From: Parafilimonas sp.
GTDB lineage: Bacteria; Bacteroidota; Bacteroidia; Chitinophagales; Chitinophagaceae
Assembly: GCA_023251275.1 (NCBI GenBank)
Contig: JAHEZC010000191.1
Coordinates: 1-5,930, forward strand
DNA: 5,930 nt
Direction: 5' to 3'
Shown: positions 1 to 5,372 of the stretch, piece by piece
Layout of the letters: each line of letters opens with the position of its first letter
Numbering within the stretch: position 1 is the stretch's first letter
Program-made: the position numbers and the translations under genes
The notes under the pieces: model-generated
What the model saw: the letters and a program-made list of their open reading frames with translations, nothing else
Told to the model about the DNA's origin: nothing
Databases searched by the model: none

Positions 1-417
1 ATGAGTACTATCACTGAGCAAAATAAAGCTACTGTAAGACGCTTCAATAAGGAATTTATTGAACAAGGCAATATGAGCGCATTTGAAGAAATTATTGCTG
101 ATGATTTTATCAATCATACCGCTCCTCCCGGTGCTCCCGCAAGCAGGGATGGCGTAATATATTTCTTCAATTATTTTCTAAAACCTGCTTTCCCTGATCT
201 GATGGCAGAGATACACGACCAGATAGCTGAAGCTGATAAAGTAACGACCTATAAGTCATTTCATGCAACACACCAGGGAGAATTTTTCGGCGTACCTGCT
301 TCGGGAAAAAAGGTAAAGATGGATGTGATTGATATAATCAAACTGCGCGACGGAAAATTTACCGACCACTGGAGTGTGCTCGACTGGCAAAATGTAATGT
401 CACAAATAACAGGATAA
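1..417 (+). CDS. SnoaL-like / ester cyclase family protein (NTF2-like fold)
   Basis: A 138-residue protein matching the usual length of stand-alone SnoaL-like proteins. Family signs are an N-terminal helix ending in a short 'FNxEFIEQGN' stretch (about residues 15-24), then 'DDFINHTAP' (34-42) with the Asp-x-x-x-x-His pattern that lines the pocket of SnoaL-type cyclases. Later come a 'FPDL' turn (65-68), 'FFGVPASGKKV' (95-105) and a closing 'DHWSVLDW' strand (122-129). Related proteins include polyketide cyclases, but most Bacteroidota members have no known substrate, so a specific reaction cannot be assigned. There is no signal peptide, so it is probably cytoplasmic. The ATG is the first base of the window; the protein begins as a normal family N-terminus, so this start is plausible, although nothing upstream can be seen. 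The gene ends with two consecutive TAA codons (415-420), six bases before a long palindrome, and converges on the minus-strand cluster. No functional link to that cluster is evident. Confidence 0.85.
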   Translation: MSTITEQNKATVRRFNKEFIEQGNMSAFEEIIADDFINHTAPPGAPASRDGVIYFFNYFLKPAFPDLMAEIHDQIAEADKVTTYKSFHATHQGEFFGVPASGKKVKMDVIDIIKLRDGKFTDHWSVLDWQNVMSQITG

Positions 418-426
418 TAAGACTCT

Positions 427-462
427 TACGGGTTGACAACCTCGCAAGGTTGTCAACCCGTA
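427..462. repeat. Perfect 16-bp inverted repeat, 4-base loop (REP-like palindrome or bidirectional terminator)
   Basis: The arms 427-442 and 447-462 are perfectly complementary, with the loop CGCA at 443-446. Each arm contains its own smaller palindrome, GGTTG-A/T-CAACC (431-441 and 448-458), so the element is nested. It lies between two convergent genes, where a hairpin could stop transcription from both sides. Neither side has the T-rich tail of a classical intrinsic terminator, which makes a dispersed REP-like palindrome at least as likely. The stop codon of the minus-strand oxidoreductase gene (455-453) is inside the right arm. Confidence 0.75.
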
Positions 463-1577
463 CTCACTACTTCTTCAGCAAGTCCGAAAGATAAAGTCAT
501 TCCTGCACCGCTTAAACCATTCACTATAGTAACGCCTTCTTCAGGCTGATAAACAAATTCCGTTCTTCCATCGGTAATCTTTGGATAAATGCCGTGCCAG
601 CTTTGTATCTGCGACCAGTCTTTGAAAACTGCAAACTTTTTGAGATAATCAATAATCAGATCATTGATGAATTGCTGATCAAAAGGATCGAACACATTTG
701 CATATTCATGGCTGTCGCCAATCGTTAATTCACCTTCTGCATTTTGCGATACCATTACATGAACGCCCCATTTCAAATAGTGTGGTAGTGTTTCTTCAAA
801 ATATTTTTTTAATTGTGGCAAGGAAGAAGCTGCTTCAAAACTTTTGTAATGGATGAGAGATAGCCCACCGCATAAAGAAGGCCCAATGCGCCAGTCGCCT
901 GGTTGTGAAGCAAAACGCATCATCTGCAGTTTGCATTTTGTAAAATTAGCTTCTTCAAATATTTCGGGATAAAGGGTCTCGAAATCTGCACCGCTGCAAA
1001 CATAAATTTCATCTGCGTTCCAGGTATGCTGGCCGGAAAAGATCTTTGGATATTTAATCGCTGTAACGGCAGTGTTGAAATGAAATTGTACACCGTATTT
1101 TTCGTTTAAGTAAGCAGGTATTTTTTCAATAGCTACTCTTGCTTCCACAATCATTTCGTCTTCACTCCATAAAGCGCCTTTCAGGTTATCAGGATTTGCA
1201 GCCTCCGATTTTTGCAAAGCTTCAGTTGCAGTGACAGCAAAAACGGGACGAGTATTTTTATATGCTTCCGCTACTTCATTTATTACCTGCCATTCAAGAT
1301 CATTATATGCAAGATGAAGGCTCCCCACTTCATTATTCCATAACCCGGCTTCTTCACAAACCTGCTTCCAGATTGACTTTGAGCGTAATGCTCTTTCATA
1401 CATTTTTCCATTCGGCTGACCGACCGGCCATATCATGCCGAAATTTCTTACTGATGCCCCGACTGCTTTTGCACTGCGTTCAAAAACAGTAACCTTATAT
1501 TTTTTTTCTGCCAGGCTCTTTGCCACAGCAAGCCCGACTATTCCCGCTCCGATTACAATCGCCTTTTTATTATCCAT
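453..1577 (-). CDS. FAD-dependent oxidoreductase, phosphonate-operon type (TIGR03364-like, DAO fold)
   Basis: A 374-residue flavoprotein of the D-amino-acid-oxidase/glycine-oxidase fold. The N-terminal Rossmann motif is visible as GAGIVG (G10, G12, G15), followed by an acidic residue closing the second strand (E33), which would bind the FAD ribose. The C-terminal 'NGLSGAGMTLSFGLAEE' stretch is the usual second FAD-contact segment. Within DAO-fold proteins the sequence best recalls the TIGR03364 group, which is named for its presence in phosphonate-degradation operons, and the neighbours fit. The likely reaction is oxidative deamination or N-dealkylation of an aminoethylphosphonate-like amine, giving phosphonoacetaldehyde for the adjacent PhnX-like hydrolase; this is an inference. 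The start is the ATG at 1577, because the flavin motif begins about nine residues later; the frame stays open to 1718 only because it overlaps the upstream gene. The ATG overlaps the end of the DUF5690 gene by 8 bp. The last residues and stop lie in a palindrome. Confidence 0.85.
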   Translation of the reverse strand: MDNKKAIVIGAGIVGLAVAKSLAEKKYKVTVFERSAKAVGASVRNFGMIWPVGQPNGKMYERALRSKSIWKQVCEEAGLWNNEVGSLHLAYNDLEWQVINEVAEAYKNTRPVFAVTATEALQKSEAANPDNLKGALWSEDEMIVEARVAIEKIPAYLNEKYGVQFHFNTAVTAIKYPKIFSGQHTWNADEIYVCSGADFETLYPEIFEEANFTKCKLQMMRFASQPGDWRIGPSLCGGLSLIHYKSFEAASSLPQLKKYFEETLPHYLKWGVHVMVSQNAEGELTIGDSHEYANVFDPFDQQFINDLIIDYLKKFAVFKDWSQIQSWHGIYPKITDGRTEFVYQPEEGVTIVNGLSGAGMTLSFGLAEEVVSTG

Positions 1578-2874
1578 ACGATGTTTGCACTGGTGGTTGT
1601 ATGGTGAAATATTTTTTTCTGAAATATCGTGAAGCTGTAAAAGTTCCTGCCATGCCGATGATTGAAACAAAAATAACCAGGTTAGTAAAAAAATTTGTCC
1701 ATGATAAATGAACAGCAAAAAATTCTTTTAAGAATAAAACCAACACCGTTCCCAAATAACCAAATGAATCTGCGATATACATAATGAAACCGAAATTGGC
1801 TTTACTGCGATAGCTCGCTATCATTCGCTCAAAGTACATGGCATTGAACGGCACATAGCTCAGGTACAATCCTGTTCCAATCAGGATCATCCAGGTAATA
1901 GGTGAAATGAGATGATTGAGGAAAAGTAAAGTGGACATTAATGCCAGCGCATATCCCGCTATGATGATATAATGATTGATGAGAAATGCTTTCATATTAT
2001 TCTTTACAAATATGAGACCGCTCATGCACATTAAAACAACGAGTGAAACGGGTGTCTCTGTTGCAGTGAAGATGGAAGGCCGGTTGCCATAGCCAAGTTC
2101 TGTATATAACTCATTGGCGAAGTTGTCGCGGAAATCGCGCAGTATAGTGAGCAAAATATAAGTTGTTACAATTATAACCAGGCCCGGTAAAAATGTTTGC
2201 ACAAATATTTTTCGTTCATTGCTGCTCATAGGGTTTCTTACACTTCGCAATTTGATGTCCTGTTCCGATGGGGCTGGAACATGATTAAGCAGCCATGTGA
2301 ATAACAGCATCGGAAGCACAAATAATGCACCTGTAATAAATGGCATCCATGTTTCGCTGAAATGCCAGTTCAGCACAACTGATTTTCCAACAGTTTTTAC
2401 TACGCCTGAGGAAAAAATAAAACTGGTGCAGAGCACAGCGCCCATGAATTCAGTAGTTTTTCTTCCTTCCAGAAAACCGAATACAAGCCCCCACACCATA
2501 CCGAGCGGAAATCCATTTAGAAAGAGACAGATGATGTTGTAAGGTGCAGGAATAAAGCCAAATAATAAAAGGGCGAGCCATGAAAGCAGGATGAGTTTTA
2601 CAATGGATGAAGCTCTCTTTTCTCCCTGCATGGCAGAAATAAATTTTATTCCGTAAAACTTACTCAGCATATACCCTATCACCTGGGCAGTTACAAGCCA
2701 TATTTTGTAATCAATGTGGAGATAACTAATTCCTTCAAAACCGGCTGAAGTAAAGGGTTTGCGGAAAGCATACATGCAGAAATAGACAGAGAAAGAACAA
2801 ACTGCTGCATACAGAGAAATAAACCATGCAGGTGAGCGCTGCAGCTTTTGTGTCAGTACAGGCGATGTGAGCAT
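1570..2874 (-). CDS. DUF5690 family membrane protein, probable MFS-like organophosphonate transporter
   Basis: A 434-residue, strongly hydrophobic protein with about 12 predicted membrane helices (roughly 16-38, 56-76, 90-110, 112-134, 143-163, 174-196, 228-248, 272-290, 298-320, 324-346, 362-384, 392-416). A longer charged loop (about 197-225) in the middle is typical of the two six-helix halves of the major facilitator superfamily. I recognise it as DUF5690, which has no defined substrate as far as I know. The first helix ends in 'MYAFRKPF' (R38, K39) and helix 7 ends in 'LRDFRDNF' (R246, R249). These recall the paired arginines of the GlpT/UhpT organophosphate:phosphate antiporters (GlpT R45 and R269), which suits uptake of a phosphonate or phosphate ester; this is inference by resemblance. 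The gene begins 6 bp after the PhnX-like gene and shares 8 bp (ATGGATAA) with the oxidoreductase gene, suggesting translational coupling. Confidence 0.85.
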   Translation of the reverse strand: MLTSPVLTQKLQRSPAWFISLYAAVCSFSVYFCMYAFRKPFTSAGFEGISYLHIDYKIWLVTAQVIGYMLSKFYGIKFISAMQGEKRASSIVKLILLSWLALLLFGFIPAPYNIICLFLNGFPLGMVWGLVFGFLEGRKTTEFMGAVLCTSFIFSSGVVKTVGKSVVLNWHFSETWMPFITGALFVLPMLLFTWLLNHVPAPSEQDIKLRSVRNPMSSNERKIFVQTFLPGLVIIVTTYILLTILRDFRDNFANELYTELGYGNRPSIFTATETPVSLVVLMCMSGLIFVKNNMKAFLINHYIIIAGYALALMSTLLFLNHLISPITWMILIGTGLYLSYVPFNAMYFERMIASYRSKANFGFIMYIADSFGYLGTVLVLFLKEFFAVHLSWTNFFTNLVIFVSIIGMAGTFTASRYFRKKYFTIQPPVQTSYG

Positions 2875-2880
2875 TGAGTG

Positions 2881-3579
2881 TTATGTATGATTATCCGTGA
2901 TGCTGATCAATTCATTTAAATCGTCAATGATAAAATCCGGATAGTGCGGTTGTAACTGTTCACGTGTAAAAGCCCCGGTGGTTATTGCACCAGAATACAG
3001 GCATCCTGCATTCTTGCCTTCATTCACGTCCACTTCCGTATCGCCGAGCTTAATCACTTTTTTTGGATCATCAATACCTGCTGCCGACATCATTTTTTGA
3101 ATCATGTATGGATGTGGCCGGCCTGCTGTCACTTCATCACTCGATACTACGTAATCTACTTTACCATCTTTGAGCCAGCCCAGTCTCTCAATTATTACAT
3201 CTGTAATAACGTGAGAAAAGCCTGTATCCAACCCAATCTTCACGCCTTTGTTTTTATAAAAAGCAAATATTTCTTCAGCGTGAGGCAGTGGTGAAATCTC
3301 TGCTGCCGTTTTGTAATAATCAACCATGAGTTGCTGAAACCTGTCATGAATTATATTAATATAAGCGGAATCAATTTTTGATGCATCTGATTCATATTCT
3401 TGCAGCATCATCCTGATTGCTTCAGGTTTTTTATAACCCATTAATGGGTAAATTTTTATTGTTGGAATATCGTAGCCATGTTCGTGCATGGCAGATTGAA
3501 ATGCAATGGCAATTTCACCATTATCTTTTACCGTAGTGCCTGCAATATCAAATACGATTAACTCAATGGCATTATTCAT
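2881..3579 (-). CDS. Phosphonatase-like HAD hydrolase (PhnX-like, TIGR03351 type)
   Basis: A 232-residue HAD-superfamily hydrolase related to phosphonoacetaldehyde hydrolase, which splits phosphonoacetaldehyde into acetaldehyde and phosphate in the cytoplasm. Motif I is FDIAGTT (nucleophile D11, with A13 where most HADs have the second Asp), the hallmark of the phosphonatase branch. The C1 cap carries MGYKK; its K51 aligns with the Schiff-base lysine of Bacillus PhnX (K53, from memory). Motif II is LDTGF (T119), motif III is GRPHPYMI with R154 replacing the usual lysine, and motif IV is LGDTEVDVNEG (D180, D184). All catalytic positions are present, so the enzyme should be active. The ATG at 3579 is chosen because the catalytic motif starts ten residues later, as in relatives; a GTG at 3609 would add ten residues. 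It lies between the HD oxygenase (52-bp gap) and the DUF5690 gene (6-bp gap). A general phosphatase role cannot be fully excluded. Confidence 0.88.
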   Translation of the reverse strand: MNNAIELIVFDIAGTTVKDNGEIAIAFQSAMHEHGYDIPTIKIYPLMGYKKPEAIRMMLQEYESDASKIDSAYINIIHDRFQQLMVDYYKTAAEISPLPHAEEIFAFYKNKGVKIGLDTGFSHVITDVIIERLGWLKDGKVDYVVSSDEVTAGRPHPYMIQKMMSAAGIDDPKKVIKLGDTEVDVNEGKNAGCLYSGAITTGAFTREQLQPHYPDFIIDDLNELISITDNHT

Positions 3580-3598
3580 TATATATGTTTTTCGAAGC

Positions 3599-3625
3599 GT
3601 GAGCCACACTTAAAGCGTTGCTCAC
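3599..3625 (-). other. Inverted repeat in the gap between the HD-oxygenase and HAD genes
   Basis: GTGAGC (3599-3604) and GCTCAC (3620-3625) form a 6-bp stem around a 15-base loop, in the only sizeable gap (52 bp) inside the operon. A direct repeat AAGCGT (3595-3600 and 3613-3618) is interlaced with it. On the minus strand no T-run follows the stem directly, so it is not a convincing terminator. It could be an mRNA processing or stability hairpin, a protein-binding site, or chance. Confidence 0.3.
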
Positions 3626-3631
3626 ATAGTA

Positions 3632-4213
3632 TTAATTTATATCGTTCAGGTATTCATGTATTAAATGCCCGAAATGTTGTAATGGTAATGTAACGGCTGT
3701 CGCATCCTTTGCCATTTCATCCCACAACCGTACTTTGATGATATCATCAAAGAAGGGATGCTGCCTGAATAAAATAATTTCGGCTTCACTCATAGGGCCA
3801 CCCTGCCATTCAAGTGTCCGGAGGCTTGCTTCCGATAATTTTCCTCTATAGCTTTCATCAGCAGCAACAAGGTATCTTTTTGCATCCACATGTTTTTCCA
3901 CCATGGCACAGATCCGGTCAGAAAAACCTTTTTCATGCAGGTAGTTTGCGCCAATGCCCTCATGATTTACTACACCAAAATTTCCCATTGCTTCTGTCTG
4001 TTGTTTATGCCGCAGCAAATGCCCGACGTCGTGGAGAAATGCACCAAGTACCAATTCCATATCAGCGCCCTCACTCATCGCCTGCATGCCGCATTGTATC
4101 ATGTGCGATGTTTGTGATACCGGCTCGCCATCATAGTCTTCATTACCATGCTCCCGGAAAAGTTCAATGATTTCATTAGTTGTTGTATCCGTGCCCATTT
4201 GTGTGTTTATCAT
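3632..4213 (-). CDS. phnZ-like: PhnZ-type HD-domain di-iron oxygenase (phosphonate-operon HDIG protein, TIGR03276-like)
   Basis: A 193-residue HD-domain protein of the length of PhnZ, the mixed-valent di-iron oxygenase that cleaves (R)-1-hydroxy-2-aminoethylphosphonate to glycine and phosphate using O2. Compared with PhnZ residues as I remember them, the metal ligands are all present: H37, H61-D62 (in FLHDVGH), H84, H108 and D165 (PhnZ H34, H58-D59, H80, H104, D161). The lid pair of the PhnZ group is also there in 'DYDGEPVSQ', with Y27 and E30 matching Y24 and E27. K112, S130 and R162 match the substrate-contact positions K108, S126 and R158. This pattern separates it from phosphohydrolase HD proteins and from myo-inositol oxygenase. 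TmpB, which acts on the trimethylated analogue, belongs to the same branch, so the N-substitution of the substrate is uncertain. It is cytoplasmic, with no signal peptide. It starts 12 bp after the hydrolase gene; an in-frame ATG at 4198 is a less likely start. No PhnY partner is in the window. Confidence 0.88.
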   Translation of the reverse strand: MINTQMGTDTTTNEIIELFREHGNEDYDGEPVSQTSHMIQCGMQAMSEGADMELVLGAFLHDVGHLLRHKQQTEAMGNFGVVNHEGIGANYLHEKGFSDRICAMVEKHVDAKRYLVAADESYRGKLSEASLRTLEWQGGPMSEAEIILFRQHPFFDDIIKVRLWDEMAKDATAVTLPLQHFGHLIHEYLNDIN

Positions 4214-4225
4214 TACCAGCCAAGT

Positions 4226-5299
4226 TTATTTTTTCAAAATAGTAACTATAGGTTCTATTACGGGATGATTTGGTTTAAAATCAAAACCCAGCAATGCTGC
4301 AAATGTGGTGGCTAATTGTCTCTGATAGACCTGTCCGCTTTTCTGTTCGCCTGAAGGTTTTGTATCAGGACCCATTACAGCCATCCATATCTGGTCTGCG
4401 TCAGGAATTTTTTCTCCATGTGATGTCCATTCGCTTTTTACTTTGTCGCCGCGCCCATGATCACAGGTAACGATCAAAGTAGTTTTGTCTTTGTACTCTG
4501 GCATGGATTGAATGGTCTTCCATAAGTCGGCGATCATTGCATCTTCTGCATGTGCACTATTCAGGTACTGATCATACTCTCCTGCATGTGCAAAATCATC
4601 GGTTTCATCAAATGCTATATACAGGACTTTGGGGTTATAAGTTTTCAGATATTCACGTCCTGCAAAATAGGTAAGCAGGTCAAGCCGCACTCCAATCGGT
4701 TTCGCAGAGAGAAACTGCATATCATTAATGAGTTGTAATTGCAGGTTTTTAAATTTCAATGTATCCACATCAGAGTTTACATAAATGCCGCTGCGCCATT
4801 TATTGAGAATAAAAGGAAAACAATCCCATGTACTGAATGCCGCTACTTTTCCTTCATATCCTTTTTGTTTGTTGATAAACTCCAACACATTTTCATTCTT
4901 ATTTGGAATTTTATCGTTTGAATTTACTGCGGTATCAGGGTATCCTGTAAAAATTTCATTGTATCCGGGGTAAGAGAACCTGTATGGATTTGTTACATTG
5001 GCAAAGCTGCCGAGATTGCGGTTACCATAAAGCTGACCGTGATTTGCAATTGTGTTCCAGAAAAATGGGAAGAGTTTTTTTCTGCGCTCATGCGCATCAT
5101 CGCTCCAGAAGCGTGATTTTATATCAGCGCTGTCCCTGGTAAAAGTTGAATCATTGATGATGGCTATATCCACACCGCCAAATACTTCCTGCCAGCGCAT
5201 GCCGTCAAGCGTTACGATGATAAGGTTTTCTGTTTTGCGCTGAGAGAATGTTGCGACGGAAATGGCAATAGATAAAATAATTAAAAAGTTTTTTTTCAT
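4226..5299 (-). CDS. Exported alkaline-phosphatase-superfamily hydrolase (type I phosphodiesterase / nucleotide pyrophosphatase-like)
   Basis: A 357-residue protein starting with a Sec signal peptide (K2-K3, hydrophobic core about 5-17, likely cut near F18-S19-Q20), so it acts in the periplasm or at the cell surface. The mature part has the two-metal site of the alkaline phosphatase superfamily: D32 in 'TLDGMRWQEVFGG', a probable Ser nucleophile S109 in 'FSYPGYNEIFTG' (aligning with the Thr of NPP enzymes), D234 and H238 in 'DETDDFAH', D280-H281 in 'TCDHGRG', and H294 in 'TSHGE'. There is no C/S-x-P-x-R sulfatase signature. The substrate cannot be read from the sequence; a phosphate monoester, phosphodiester or phosphonate monoester is possible. 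As first gene of the phosphonate operon it may free a small phosphonate from a larger molecule (inference). The ATG at 5299 is supported by the signal peptide directly behind it. It follows the susD-like gene by 73 bp, with a terminator-like hairpin between them. Confidence 0.82.
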   Translation of the reverse strand: MKKNFLIILSIAISVATFSQRKTENLIIVTLDGMRWQEVFGGVDIAIINDSTFTRDSADIKSRFWSDDAHERRKKLFPFFWNTIANHGQLYGNRNLGSFANVTNPYRFSYPGYNEIFTGYPDTAVNSNDKIPNKNENVLEFINKQKGYEGKVAAFSTWDCFPFILNKWRSGIYVNSDVDTLKFKNLQLQLINDMQFLSAKPIGVRLDLLTYFAGREYLKTYNPKVLYIAFDETDDFAHAGEYDQYLNSAHAEDAMIADLWKTIQSMPEYKDKTTLIVTCDHGRGDKVKSEWTSHGEKIPDADQIWMAVMGPDTKPSGEQKSGQVYQRQLATTFAALLGFDFKPNHPVIEPIVTILKK

Positions 5300-5314
5300 T
5301 ATTGGTTATTTATT

Positions 5315-5344
5315 AAAAAGGCGGAACCGTTTGTATGCTCCGCC
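5315..5344 (-). terminator. Probable intrinsic terminator after the susD-like gene
   Basis: Read on the minus strand, GGCGGA (5344-5339) pairs with TCCGCC (5325-5320) across a 13-base loop and is followed at once by TTTTTAATA (5319 downward). The stem is short but GC-rich, and the T-run is correctly placed. It sits 28 bases after the susD-like stop codon and 15 bases before the hydrolase start codon. It could end the SusCD transcript fully or let part of it run into the phosphonate genes. Confidence 0.6.
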
Positions 5345-5372
5345 GGTGAAAATAAAAGTAATAGCAAAATAA

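Noticed and set aside
1578..1718. N-terminal extension of 47 codons for the FAD oxidoreductase, with a hydrophobic stretch resembling a signal peptide
   Set aside because: It overlaps the DUF5690 coding sequence in another frame, and the FAD-binding motif starts directly after the internal ATG at 1577, as in family members.
3580..3609. GTG start adding ten residues to the PhnX-like hydrolase
   Set aside because: The ATG at 3579 places the catalytic motif at the usual distance from the N-terminus, and the extension falls inside the intergenic inverted repeat.
3814..4170. Plus-strand open frame of 118 codons opposite the HD oxygenase gene
   Set aside because: It lies wholly antisense to a gene with intact catalytic motifs, and its translation is rich in His, Pro and Cys without any recognisable domain.
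4226..5299. Possible phosphonoacetate hydrolase (PhnA) or sulfatase identity of the exported hydrolase
   Set aside because: PhnA is cytoplasmic whereas this protein has a signal peptide, and no sulfatase C/S-x-P-x-R motif is present; only the superfamily can be supported.
5364..5371. TATTTTGC on the minus strand, close to the Bacteroidota -7 promoter element TAnnTTTG
   Set aside because: The spacing is one base short, the sequence is AT-rich so a chance match is likely, no clear -33 TTG element was established, and it would lie before the terminator-like hairpin.
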